A DNA stretch of 64,000 nucleotides. It comes from Chersky-840 sp963838775. Lineage in GTDB: Bacteria; Actinomycetota; Acidimicrobiia; Acidimicrobiales; UBA8190. Positions 28,231 through 37,202 of the stretch are shown in pieces. Location of the stretch: the NCBI GenBank assembly GCA_963838775.1, contig CAWISP010000034.1:62001-126000 (forward strand), given 5' to 3'. Position 1 is the first letter of the stretch. Every line of letters begins with the position of its first letter. The notes under the pieces were generated by a model. That model made no database searches. It saw only the letters and a list, made by a program, of their open reading frames with translations, and was not told the DNA's origin. A program made the translations under genes and the position numbers.

Positions 28231-30465
28231 GGGCCCGAGATAGGTGAAGGGCATGCTGCCGTCGAACCCGAGCGCGTCGGCGCCCGCCTTCACGATCACG
28301 TCGGTCGCCGCCCATCCCCCCGTGGGGGACACCGGTGAGACGACGGTCACCGACGACGACGTGAGGGCCGTGATCACACCGGGGTTGCCGTTGCCGAAAT
28401 CGACCTCGGTCACCCCCGACAGGTTCGACCCCGACACCGTCACCGTGGTGCCGCCGGCGGCCGGGCCCGACGACGCCGAAACCGCGCTCACCACGGGACA
28501 CGTCGAGCCGGGAGGTGAACGCAGGCGACCCACGAGCGCGCTGGCGACGGGGGTGCCGAGCCCCGTGGCCAGGTCGTAGCCGGGCGTGGCCCGGTAGTAC
28601 GGCCCGGCGGGGCTGTGCGGGGGGTTGCTCGGTGCCGAGCCGACGGGCTGGTTGTTCCCGACGGTGACGTCGTCGAACACCGTGCTTCCTCCACACTGCG
28701 CCTGGTAGAGCGTGGGGTTCATGAAGCCCACCGACGGCTGGCCCTGGTCGGCCAGGGCGACCAGGGCCGCCCACAGGGGCGACGACATGCTCGTCCCCCC
28801 GATCCTCACCCACCCCCCGCCGACACACGAGCAGAAGATGGCCAGGCCCGTGCGGGGGTCGGCGTCAGACGCCACGTCGGGGACCTCACGACACGACAGC
28901 GTGCCCGGGCCCGAGCTCAAGGGACAGGGCTGGGCCCCGGTGAAAGGGTCTTGCGCCTTGGTGTAGGGGCTCTGGACGCCCGGGCCCCGTTGCCACGCCG
29001 GCATGGTCCACGTCGTCGAGATCCCACCCCCGCCGGTCCCGGTGAACAGACCGGAGTTCCACACCGATTCAGTCGGGGGCGGCCCGAGGGCATCGATCGT
29101 GGTCCCCCCCACGCTGGTCACCCACGGCTGGCTGCCGGGGTCGTCGACCTGAAGCCGCGCGTCGGTGGAGCTCGGAAAGGCGTAGCAGTCCTCGGATCCT
29201 TCGTCTCCGGCCGCGGCGACCACCGTCTGGCCCTGGGACACCGCCTGTTGGAACATCGACGCCTCGGCCTCGACGTAAGCCGTCGGCAGCTGTGCTTCGC
29301 ATTCGCCCCAACTGGTGGAGATCACGCCCACGCTGTCGCTGTCGATCATGCGCGCGTAGGTGTCGAGCGGCCCCGTCCCGTTGTTGGGGCCGACGTAGAC
29401 CTTGACGCTCACGCTCGGTGCCATGCCGATGACCATCTCGATGTCGAGCGCCGCCTCACCCGCTCCGGGACCGGCGTTGGGGTTGGCGCCGTCGACGCTC
29501 ACCGCGCTCACCGACGCGCCGATGGCCGGTGAGTAACAGTTCTTGAAGGCGTTGATGTCGGACTGCAGGAAGGGCTCCAACTCGTAGACGCCCACGGTCA
29601 CCCCGGCGCCTTCGTCGCCCGAGTAGAGGCTCGAGAACGAGTACGCCGACGCCAGTTGGTCGACGGTCAACGCGCCCGTGCTCGAGCCGTCGGACTGGAT
29701 CGTGTCCTCGCACCCCGCCGTGGGCATGGGCCCCGCCGCCCGGGCCCCGACACCGGCCCCCGCCGTATGACCGGTGGCGGGGCCCTGGGCCCCTGCGCCC
29801 GCCGTCGCCGGGGCGGCTGGCACCGGGCCCCGGTCGGCGCGACGGACCAGTTCGGGCACGGGTCGGTTCAGGTCGTCGAGGCCCGTCACCCCGTACAGGT
29901 CCCCCGCCAGGGCACCGGGCACCAGCGGCTCGGCATCGGGGGCGCGCACCACCCGGCCCGAGGGCAGGCGGTACTGCTCGAGGCCCACCGAGAAGGCCGC
30001 GTCCACCTGTGTGGCGGTGCCCGAAACGGGGACGATGAGCCCGTCACCCGACGTGGGGCCGACGCTGAGCCCCCGGCCCGCTAGCCACGCGCGCACCGAC
30101 GAGATGGTGGACGGGCGTGGCCCGAACTCCCGGACGAATTCGCCGGGGGCGAGGTAGTGCCGGAACGACGAGGTGCCCGGCGTCGACACCGCCGTGTCGA
30201 ACGCGTCCAGCGCGGCGGGGTCGCGGGGCTTGAGCACCACGTCGCCGCGCACCACGGTGGTAGGGGCCACGGCGCGCAGCGCCCGCGCCCCGTTCGGAAG
30301 GTCGGGGACGCTGCGCGTGCTGCGCACCCACGCCCGTGGCGTCGACGGCGACGCCCCCGCGGCACCCGCCCGCACCGCCGAGCCCGCCATGACGGAGCCC
30401 GCCCCCACCAGGCAGGCGATCACCGCCGCGATCCTGCGCCGATGTCCGGCACGAACGAGGATCAC
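27475..30465 (-). CDS. Secreted S53 (sedolisin/kumamolisin) peptidase with C-terminal repeats
   Basis: Secreted acid-type serine-carboxyl peptidase of 996 residues. It has a signal peptide (about 1-38), an activation pro-domain (about 50-200) and the catalytic domain (about 250-640). The catalytic Glu/Asp pair is in GEAALDIEMV (near 338/342), the oxyanion Asp region is STSWGECE (near 385) and the nucleophile is in GGTSMSSPLWAAL (near 558). An IPT/TIG-like Ig domain follows (about 655-742), then six 42-residue repeats of GYWLVASDGGIFSFGDA type to the end. The GTG at 30465 is used; the frame extends further but enters rarA. Embedding in a tRNA-synthetase/recombination operon is unusual for an exported protease. 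Confidence 0.88.
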   Translation of the reverse strand: MILVRAGHRRRIAAVIACLVGAGSVMAGSAVRAGAAGASPSTPRAWVRSTRSVPDLPNGARALRAVAPTTVVRGDVVLKPRDPAALDAFDTAVSTPGTSSFRHYLAPGEFVREFGPRPSTISSVRAWLAGRGLSVGPTSGDGLIVPVSGTATQVDAAFSVGLEQYRLPSGRVVRAPDAEPLVPGALAGDLYGVTGLDDLNRPVPELVRRADRGPVPAAPATAGAGAQGPATGHTAGAGVGARAAGPMPTAGCEDTIQSDGSSTGALTVDQLASAYSFSSLYSGDEGAGVTVGVYELEPFLQSDINAFKNCYSPAIGASVSAVSVDGANPNAGPGAGEAALDIEMVIGMAPSVSVKVYVGPNNGTGPLDTYARMIDSDSVGVISTSWGECEAQLPTAYVEAEASMFQQAVSQGQTVVAAAGDEGSEDCYAFPSSTDARLQVDDPGSQPWVTSVGGTTIDALGPPPTESVWNSGLFTGTGGGGISTTWTMPAWQRGPGVQSPYTKAQDPFTGAQPCPLSSGPGTLSCREVPDVASDADPRTGLAIFCSCVGGGWVRIGGTSMSSPLWAALVALADQGQPSVGFMNPTLYQAQCGGSTVFDDVTVGNNQPVGSAPSNPPHSPAGPYYRATPGYDLATGLGTPVASALVGRLRSPPGSTCPVVSAVSASSGPAAGGTTVTVSGSNLSGVTEVDFGNGNPGVITALTSSSVTVVSPVSPTGGWAATDVIVKAGADALGFDGSMPFTYLGPRGYRTVASDGGVFSFGQMGYYGSMGGRPLDQPIVGMADTPSSKGYWLVASDGGIFSFGDAAFHGSTGDIRLSKPVVGMAATPDGGGYWLVASDGGVFAFGDAGFDGSTGNLKLTKPIVGMAATPDGGGYWLVASDGGIFAFGDAVFHGSMGGTVLAKPVVGMATTPDGGGYWLVASDGGVFSFGDAAFHGSTGDIRLTKPVVGMAATPDGGGYWLVASDGGIFSFGGTYGGFFGSTGDIRLTKPMVGIGAP

Positions 30466-30469
30466 GCGC

Positions 30470-31816
30470 TCAGTCTTCTCCGTCCCCGGGGTCGTCCTCC
30501 CCGCCGCCACGGCGCCGGCGCAGGCGTTCCCCGAGCGCCGCTTCCGCGCCGTGCCCGCTCGGCTCGTAATACACGTGCCCCGCCACCTGGGGTGGACGGT
30601 AGTCCTGTTCCACCCAGCCCCGGGGGTCGTCGTGGGGATAGCGGTACCCCTCGCCGTGGCCGAGGTCGGTGGCACTGCGGTAGCTGGCGTCGCGCAGGTG
30701 GGTGGGGACATCGGCGCGCGGCCCCTCGCGGGCGTCGGCCTGCGCCCGTCCCAGCGCGGCGGTGACCCGGTTCGACTTGGGTGCGCACGCCAGGTAGACG
30801 ACGGCCTGGGCCAGGTTGAGCTGGGCTTCGGGCAGGCCCACGAACTCCACGGCCCGGGCCGCGGCGTCGGCCACCACCAGGGCCAGGGGATCGGCCAGCC
30901 CGACGTCCTCGCTGGCGAGGATCACGAGGCGCCGGGCGATGAACCGGGCGTCCTCACCCCCCTCGAGCATGCGGGCGAACCAGTACAGCGCGGCGTCGGG
31001 GTCCGACCCCCGGACGGACTTGATCAGCGCGCTGACCTGGTCGTAGTGGGCATCGGCCCCCTGGTGCAGCAGCCGGCCCGCCCGGGCCCGGTCCACGACG
31101 GCGGTGGTGATGGGCTCGGCCCCCGCCAGCGCCACGGCCACCTCCAGGGTCCCGAGGGCGGCCCGGGCGTCGCCGTCGGCCACCGACACCAGGGCCGCCA
31201 CGGCGTCGACGTCGGCGCGGGCCTGCTCGGCCTCGAGGCCGCGCCGGATCACCTCGGCGATGTCCTCGTCCCCGAGCGGCTCCAGGCGCCACAACGTGGC
31301 CCGGCTCAGCAAGGGCGAATTCACCGAGAAGAACGGGTTCTCGGTGGTGGCGCCGATCAGGACCACGAGCCCCTCTTCCACCGCCGGGAGGAGGGCGTCC
31401 TGCTGTGACTTGTTGAACCGGTGGACCTCGTCGACGAAGAGGATGGTGCCCCGGCCCTGTTCGCCCAGCAGGCGCCGGGCCTCGTCGATGGCGGCGCGCA
31501 CGTCGGCGACGCCCGCGTTCACCGCCGACAGGGGCACGAAGGCCTTGGCGGTGGTGGCCGCCACGACCTGGGCGAGCGTGGTCTTGCCGGTGCCGGCCGG
31601 TCCCCACAGGACCGCCGAGGTCAGACGGTCCGCCTCGATGAGCACCCGCAGGGGCGCGTCGGGGGCCACCAGATGGCGTTGACCCACGATGTCGTCGAGG
31701 GTCCGGGGCCGCAGCCGAGCCGCCAGCGGGGCACGTTGCCGGAGCCGGTCGGCAGCCGCCTGGCCGAAGAGGTCGGGTGGTCCCGGCCCGCCTCGACGCG
31801 GTGCCCGGCTCGCCAT
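30470..31816 (-). CDS. rarA: Replication-associated recombination protein A (MgsA/RarA AAA+ ATPase)
   Basis: AAA+ ATPase acting at stalled replication forks, 448 residues. Walker A is GPAGTGKTTLA (about 72-82), Walker B LFVDEVHRF, sensor 1 GATTENP, with the arginine finger region SRATLWRLEPL. The C-terminal tetramerisation domain includes DPDAALYWFARMLEGGEDARFIARRLV, VGLPEAQLNLAQAVVYLACAPKSN and a late YRYPHDDPRGWV, all typical of RarA. It sits 33 nt after aspS, and the following S53 peptidase start is 4 nt from its stop. Confidence 0.95.
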   Translation of the reverse strand: MASRAPRRGGPGPPDLFGQAAADRLRQRAPLAARLRPRTLDDIVGQRHLVAPDAPLRVLIEADRLTSAVLWGPAGTGKTTLAQVVAATTAKAFVPLSAVNAGVADVRAAIDEARRLLGEQGRGTILFVDEVHRFNKSQQDALLPAVEEGLVVLIGATTENPFFSVNSPLLSRATLWRLEPLGDEDIAEVIRRGLEAEQARADVDAVAALVSVADGDARAALGTLEVAVALAGAEPITTAVVDRARAGRLLHQGADAHYDQVSALIKSVRGSDPDAALYWFARMLEGGEDARFIARRLVILASEDVGLADPLALVVADAAARAVEFVGLPEAQLNLAQAVVYLACAPKSNRVTAALGRAQADAREGPRADVPTHLRDASYRSATDLGHGEGYRYPHDDPRGWVEQDYRPPQVAGHVYYEPSGHGAEAALGERLRRRRGGGEDDPGDGED

Positions 31817-31849
31817 CGGTGTCCGCTTCCCGGTCGCCGGGCGCCGGGC

Positions 31850-33592
31850 TCAGTCGCCCGCGGGGATGATGCGCAGGCCCAGGTCGCGCAGCGCCCGCTC
31901 CGGCAGCGCCTTGGGCGCACCGGTCATGGGGTCGGTCCCGGACTGGGTCTTCGGATAGGCGATGACCTCACGCAGGTTCTCCTCTCCCGACAGCACCGCC
32001 ACGAAGCGGTCCACGCCGATCGCAAACCCCCCGTGCGGGGGGGCGCCGTGGCGGAACGCCCCGAGCAGGAACCCGAAGCGGGCCTCGGCCTCGTCGGGGC
32101 GGATGCCCAGCGCGTCGAAGACCCGGCGCTGGATGTCCTCGCGGTGGATACGAATCGACCCCGAGCCGAGCTCCCAGCCGTTGAGGACGAGGTCATAGGC
32201 CTGGGACCGCACCCGGGTGGGATCGGACTCGAGCAGGTCGAGGTCGTCGGGATGGGGCATCGTGAAGGGATGGTGGGCGGCCTGAGGGTTGCCGTCGTCG
32301 TCGGTGCCGTCGAAGAGGGGGAATTCGGTCACCCACAGGAAGCGGCGCTCGCCCTCGCCCACGGGGGGACGACCGAGGTCCAGGCGAATCTGCCCGAGGA
32401 CCTCGCACGCCCTTCGCCATTCGTCGGCCACCACCAGCACGAGGTCTCCGGCGCCTGCACCGGTGGCCGACACGATGGCGCTGCGCTCGTCGTCGGAGAG
32501 GACCTTGTCGAGTGGCGACGTCAACGCCACCGGGGCGTCCGATGTGACCTTGAACCAGGCCAGACCCTTGGCACCGAGCTCCTTGGCCCGGTCCACGAGA
32601 CCGTCGAGACGGTTGCGCCCCAGCGCGGCCCCGTCGGGCACACGGATCGCCTTGACACACGCAGCGGCAAAGGCGCGCACCTCGGTGCCTGAGAACGCCG
32701 GCCCCAGGTCGACGAGCTCCATCCCAAAGCGCAGGTCGGGCTTGTCGACGCCGAACCGGTCCAGGGCGTCGTGCCACGTCATGCGCTCGATGGCCGAAGG
32801 CGTCTCGCCCACCGCCGCTTCGGTGGCGTCGACGACGGCCACGGTGACGGCATCCTGCACATCGCGCTCGGTGACGAACGACGCCTCGAGGTCGAGCTGG
32901 CTGAACTCGAATTGGCGATCGGCGCGCAGGTCCTCGTCGCGCAGGCAACGGGCGATCTGGAAATAGCGGTCCATGCCCGCCACCATCAGCAGCTGCTTGG
33001 CGATCTGGGGGCTCTGGGGCAGGACGTAGAACTTGCCCCGGTTCAACCGCGACGGCACCGCGAACTCGCGAGCCCCTTCAGGGGTGGGGGTCCATAGCAG
33101 CGGCGTCTCCACCTCGCAGAAGCCCTGGCGTACCATCGCCGCCCGCATGGCGCCGAGCACCCTGCCCCGCAGCCGGAGGTTGCGCTGCATGTGGGGCCGT
33201 CGCAGGTCCACGAACCGGTACTTCAGGCGCACCGACTCGTCGACTTCGGCCCGGTCGTCGACGGGGAACGGCGGCGGTTCAGCCTGGGACAGGACCTCGA
33301 CCTCGACCGCGGTCAATTCGATCTCACCGGTGGGCAGCTCGGGGTTGACGGTGCCCTCGGGACGCAGGCGCACCGTTCCCCCGACACGCACCACCCATTC
33401 GCTGCGGACGTCGATCGACCCGTCGACCACGCACTGGACGGTGCCGCTGTAGTCGCGCAGGTCGAGGAACGAAAGGTGCTCCCCGTGCTCGCGCCGTCTC
33501 GCCACCCAACCACACAGCGCCACGCGCGCGCCGACGTGCTCGGCCCGCAGCTCGCCGCACAGATGGGTCCGCATCCCGGTGGTGGATGTCAC
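31850..33592 (-). CDS. aspS: Aspartyl-tRNA synthetase (bacterial type)
   Basis: Class II synthetase of about 580 residues with an N-terminal OB-fold anticodon domain (VALCGWVARRREHGEHLSF), motif 2 in RCLRDEDLRADRQFEFSQLD, the bacterial GAD insertion, and motif 3 in GFAIGVDRFVAVL. The GTG at 33592 overlaps the hisS stop (GTGA), implying translational coupling; an ATG at 33574 is an alternative. Whether it discriminates Asp-tRNA from Asn-tRNA cannot be decided from this window. No asnS is present here. Confidence 0.96.
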   Translation of the reverse strand: MTSTTGMRTHLCGELRAEHVGARVALCGWVARRREHGEHLSFLDLRDYSGTVQCVVDGSIDVRSEWVVRVGGTVRLRPEGTVNPELPTGEIELTAVEVEVLSQAEPPPFPVDDRAEVDESVRLKYRFVDLRRPHMQRNLRLRGRVLGAMRAAMVRQGFCEVETPLLWTPTPEGAREFAVPSRLNRGKFYVLPQSPQIAKQLLMVAGMDRYFQIARCLRDEDLRADRQFEFSQLDLEASFVTERDVQDAVTVAVVDATEAAVGETPSAIERMTWHDALDRFGVDKPDLRFGMELVDLGPAFSGTEVRAFAAACVKAIRVPDGAALGRNRLDGLVDRAKELGAKGLAWFKVTSDAPVALTSPLDKVLSDDERSAIVSATGAGAGDLVLVVADEWRRACEVLGQIRLDLGRPPVGEGERRFLWVTEFPLFDGTDDDGNPQAAHHPFTMPHPDDLDLLESDPTRVRSQAYDLVLNGWELGSGSIRIHREDIQRRVFDALGIRPDEAEARFGFLLGAFRHGAPPHGGFAIGVDRFVAVLSGEENLREVIAYPKTQSGTDPMTGAPKALPERALRDLGLRIIPAGD

Positions 33593-34878
33593 TGATCTTC
33601 TTTCGTCTCCGTCGCCGAACGCGTCGCCAGCCAGTCGACCACCGACGCCCGGGGCACGGCGACCTGAGGTCCCTCGTGGCGAAGGGGCCTCGCCGTCACG
33701 GTGTCCCCGGCCAGCTCTTCGGGACCCACGATGAGTGCGTAGCGGGCTCCCGAACGGTCCGCCTGTTTGAGCTGCGCCTTGAGCGAACGGCCATCGTAGG
33801 CGCGCACCGCCCCCAGCCCGGCCCGGCGAAACTGGGCGCACAGCCCCCGGGCCGCCCTTCCTCCGGTGACGTCCACGACGAAGGCGTCGGGAAGGGGTGG
33901 GTCCACGGCGAACACACCCTCGGCATCACAGGCGAGGAGCAGGCGCTCGATGCCGATGCCGAAGCCGATGCCGGGGCTCGGAGGACCGCCGATGGCCTCG
34001 GCCAGCCCGTCGTACCGTCCGCCGCCACCGATGGCGTTCTGCGCCGAGGTGAGCGACGTCGCCGCGAATTCGAAGGTGGTGCGCGTGTAGTAGTCGAGGC
34101 CGCGCACCAGTCGCGGCTCGAGGCGATAGGCCACGCCGAGCTCGTCGAGGCCCTCGCACACCCGGGCCAGATGGGCGTCGCACGCCTCGTGGAGGTAGTC
34201 GGTGATGCGCGGCGCCCCCTCGGTCACGGCTCGGCACTGCGGCCGCTTGCAGTCGAGGACCCGCAACGGATTGACCCGGTACCGCTCCCGATGCTCGTCG
34301 CACAGCTCGGGGGCGTGCTCCTCGAGATACGCCAGCAACGCCGCCACGTAGACGGTCCGGCACTCACCGCACCCCATGGAGTTGAGCGCCAGGTCGACGT
34401 GGCCGAGCCCCAGCCACGCGTAGAGGTCGGCGGCGAGCGTGATCACCTCGACGTCGACGTCGGGGTCGTCGGTGCCGAGGACCTCCACCCCGAGCTGGTG
34501 GTGCTGCTTGTACCGGCCCGCCTGGGGACGCTCGTAGCGGAAGGCCGGGGTGACATACCACGCCTTCCACGGGACCGGGGGGTGGTGTTGGACGAAGGCC
34601 CGCACCACCGAGGCGGTGCCCTCGGGCCGCAGGGCGACCTCGCGCCCGCCGCGGTCGGCGAACTCGTACATCTCCTTGCGCACGACGTCGCTCTCGTCCC
34701 CGATGCCTCGCCGGAAGAGCTGGGCGTCCTCGAACATGGGGTTGAGCACGAGGCCGAAGCCGGCCCGCTGGGCGCGCCGGGCGAACTCGGCCACGAGCCG
34801 TTCCCAGCGCGCCGACTCGGGCCACAACACGTCGTGGGTGCCTGCAGGGGCGCGCAGCGGCGCCACGTGATCGTCCAC
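33589..34878 (-). CDS. hisS: Histidyl-tRNA synthetase
   Basis: Class II synthetase of 429 residues. Motif 2 is FRYERPQAGRYKQHHQ, the histidine-specific motifs are LVRGLDYYTRTTFEF and GGGGRYDGL, motif 3 is GFGIGIERLL, and a C-terminal anticodon-binding domain follows (AFVVDVTGGRAARGL to the end). The open frame runs upstream into rel, so the GTG at 34878 is chosen: it gives normal length and starts 8 nt after the rel stop. Unlike most homologues it has a short extension before the first helix (HVAPLRAPAGTHDVL). Confidence 0.95.
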   Translation of the reverse strand: MDDHVAPLRAPAGTHDVLWPESARWERLVAEFARRAQRAGFGLVLNPMFEDAQLFRRGIGDESDVVRKEMYEFADRGGREVALRPEGTASVVRAFVQHHPPVPWKAWYVTPAFRYERPQAGRYKQHHQLGVEVLGTDDPDVDVEVITLAADLYAWLGLGHVDLALNSMGCGECRTVYVAALLAYLEEHAPELCDEHRERYRVNPLRVLDCKRPQCRAVTEGAPRITDYLHEACDAHLARVCEGLDELGVAYRLEPRLVRGLDYYTRTTFEFAATSLTSAQNAIGGGGRYDGLAEAIGGPPSPGIGFGIGIERLLLACDAEGVFAVDPPLPDAFVVDVTGGRAARGLCAQFRRAGLGAVRAYDGRSLKAQLKQADRSGARYALIVGPEELAGDTVTARPLRHEGPQVAVPRASVVDWLATRSATETKEDQ

Positions 34879-34886
34879 CCTCGGGC

Positions 34887-37130
34887 TCAGCCTTTCCGGC
34901 CGGGGAGGGTGCGGAAGGCGTCGAACACGCCGTCGAGATGCTTGAGCGAGCTGATGAGCGACTCCAGGTGTCCGGGGTCGGCCAGCTCCACGTCGAAGTT
35001 CATCCGGCTGACGCGATCGGGCGAGGTCTGTGACGACGACGACACGATGTTGAGGTGGTGCTCCGAGACCACCCGCGTCACGTCGGACAGAAGACGCGAG
35101 CGGTCGAAGGCGAGCACCTCGACCGAGGCCACGAACACCGTCGTGCCCTCGCGGTCCCACTCCACCTCGATCAGCCGCTCCTCGCCCCCCGCCGCCAGCG
35201 CGGTGGCGTTGGCACAGTCGGCCCGGTGCACGCTCACGCCGCGCCCACGCGTCACGAAGCCGACGATCTGGTCGCCGGGGACCGGCGTGCAGCAGCGCGA
35301 CAGCCGGACCATGACGTCGTCGAGGCCCTCCACGTAGACACCGACGGGAGACCCTCGCCGCGTGCGGGTCCGCAGGCCGGGCCCCACCGACGTGGGGAGC
35401 TGCTCCTCGCCGCCGCCGCCGCGCAGGTCGCGCGCCAGGCGCTGGGCCACCGAGCGCGCCGAGACGTGCCCGTCGCCGATCGACGCGTGCAGGGAGTCGA
35501 GGTCGACGTAATTCATGGCGGCCGCCAGGCGCTCGAGAGCGTTGGAGGCGGCCAGCTTCTGCACGGGCAGGCCTTCACGGCGAAGCGCCTTGATGAGCTC
35601 CTCCCGGCCGGTCTCCATGGCGTCTTCCCGGCGCTCGCGCGAGAACCACTGCCGGATCTTGTTGCGGGCCCGGGGCGACGCCACGATCTGGAGCCAGTCA
35701 CGAGACGGCCCCGCCGAGGGGACCTTGGACGTGATGATCTCGACGGTGTCGGCCGACTGCAGGGGCGTGTCCAACGGGACGAGGCGACCGTTCACCTTGG
35801 CGCCGATGCAGCGGTGGCCCACCTCGGTGTGGATGGAGTAGGCGAAGTCGATGGGCGTCGACCCCGCCGCCAGCGCGATCACCTTTCCCTTGGGCGTGAA
35901 GACGTAGACCTCGTCCTGCTCGAGGTCGAGCTTCAGGGTCTCGAGGAACTCGAGCGGATCGATGGTCTCCTGCTGCCAGTCCACGATGCGCTGGAGCCAG
36001 GCCATCTCCGCCGTGGTGGCCGCGGCGCCGTCTTTGGAGTGCTCCTTGTACCCCCAGTGGGCGGCGATGCCGTACTCGGCGCGACGGTGCATCTCGTTGG
36101 TCCGGATCTGGACCTCGATGGGCTTGCCGTCGAGCCCGATCACGGTGGTGTGCAGTGACTGGTAGAGGTTGAACTTCGGGCTGTTGATGTAGTCCTTGAA
36201 GCGACCCTGGACCGGGCTCCAGATGGCGTGGATCGATCCCAGCGCGGCCCAGCAGTCCTTTTCGGACTCGACGATGACGCGCAGGCCCACGAGGTCATGG
36301 ATCTCGGCGAACTCCTTGCCGCGCACCACCATCTTCTCGTAGATGCTCCACAGGTGCTTGGGACGACCGGTCACGTCCGCCTTCACCCCCGACGCGCTCA
36401 GTCGCTCGCGCACCGCCACGAGCACGCGGGCCAGGTACTCGTCGCGCTCGGGGGCACGGGTGGCGACCATCTGCTCGATCTCGGCATAGCGCTTGGGATG
36501 AAGGGTGGCGAAGGCCAGGTCCTCGAGCTGCCACTTGAGCTCCTGGATCCCGAGACGGTGGGCCAGCGGCGCGTAGATGTCGAGGGTCTCCTGGGCCGTC
36601 CGGCGCTGCTTCCATTCCGGCATCACCGCCACGGTCCGCATGTTGTGGAGGCGGTCGGCCAGCTTGATGACGAGGACACGCCAGTCCGTCGCCATGGCCA
36701 CGAGCATCTTGCGCACGGTGGCGGCCTGCTGAGCCTCTTTGGAGTCGAACTGCAGGCGGTCGAGCTTCGTGACCCCGTCGACGATGGCGCCCACCTCGGG
36801 ACCGAACTCCTCGGTGACGAGCTCCAGGGTGAGCCCGGTGTCCTCGACGGCGTCGTGCAGCAGCGCCGATGCCACCGACCGGGCGTCGAGGCCGAGCTCG
36901 GCGACGATGGTGGCCACCGCCACCGGGTGGGTGATGTAGGGCTCCCCGGTCTGGCGCAGCTGACCCAGGTGGGACTGCTCGGCGACCTTGCCGGCCCGGA
37001 CGATCAGCTTCCGGTCGGCGGCGCTGGACCGGGGCCGACGGGCGTCGTAGGCGGCCAGCACCCCCGCCACCAGGTCGTCGAGCATCGCCGGCCGGCGGAA
37101 CGGCGCAGCCAGACGCTCGACGGTGACCAC
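34887..37130 (-). CDS. relA: Bifunctional (p)ppGpp synthetase/hydrolase Rel
   Basis: Stringent-response enzyme of 747 residues. The HD hydrolase domain has the metal-binding HPVAVATIVAEL and LLHDAVEDTG (near 93), the synthetase domain has GRFKDYINSPKFNLYQSLH (near 320), followed by TGS (VYVFTPKGKVIALAAGSTP), a helical/zinc-finger region (SRCCTPVPGDQIVGFV, RADC) and a C-terminal ACT domain. The intact HD motif argues for hydrolase as well as synthetase activity. Downstream of secDF with a 72-nt gap, as in mycobacteria. Confidence 0.96.
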   Translation of the reverse strand: MVTVERLAAPFRRPAMLDDLVAGVLAAYDARRPRSSAADRKLIVRAGKVAEQSHLGQLRQTGEPYITHPVAVATIVAELGLDARSVASALLHDAVEDTGLTLELVTEEFGPEVGAIVDGVTKLDRLQFDSKEAQQAATVRKMLVAMATDWRVLVIKLADRLHNMRTVAVMPEWKQRRTAQETLDIYAPLAHRLGIQELKWQLEDLAFATLHPKRYAEIEQMVATRAPERDEYLARVLVAVRERLSASGVKADVTGRPKHLWSIYEKMVVRGKEFAEIHDLVGLRVIVESEKDCWAALGSIHAIWSPVQGRFKDYINSPKFNLYQSLHTTVIGLDGKPIEVQIRTNEMHRRAEYGIAAHWGYKEHSKDGAAATTAEMAWLQRIVDWQQETIDPLEFLETLKLDLEQDEVYVFTPKGKVIALAAGSTPIDFAYSIHTEVGHRCIGAKVNGRLVPLDTPLQSADTVEIITSKVPSAGPSRDWLQIVASPRARNKIRQWFSRERREDAMETGREELIKALRREGLPVQKLAASNALERLAAAMNYVDLDSLHASIGDGHVSARSVAQRLARDLRGGGGEEQLPTSVGPGLRTRTRRGSPVGVYVEGLDDVMVRLSRCCTPVPGDQIVGFVTRGRGVSVHRADCANATALAAGGEERLIEVEWDREGTTVFVASVEVLAFDRSRLLSDVTRVVSEHHLNIVSSSSQTSPDRVSRMNFDVELADPGHLESLISSLKHLDGVFDAFRTLPGRKG

Positions 37131-37202
37131 CTACTCACCGTACCTGGCCGACCGGCCCACGCGGCACCCTTGGGCGCCCGAGTCGCCCCGGTGCGCGCCG
37201 TC

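Noticed and set aside
33586..35337. 583-codon plus-strand open frame opposite hisS
   Set aside because: It is antisense to a gene with complete synthetase motifs; its Arg/His/Gly/Asp-heavy composition is that of a GC-rich shadow frame.
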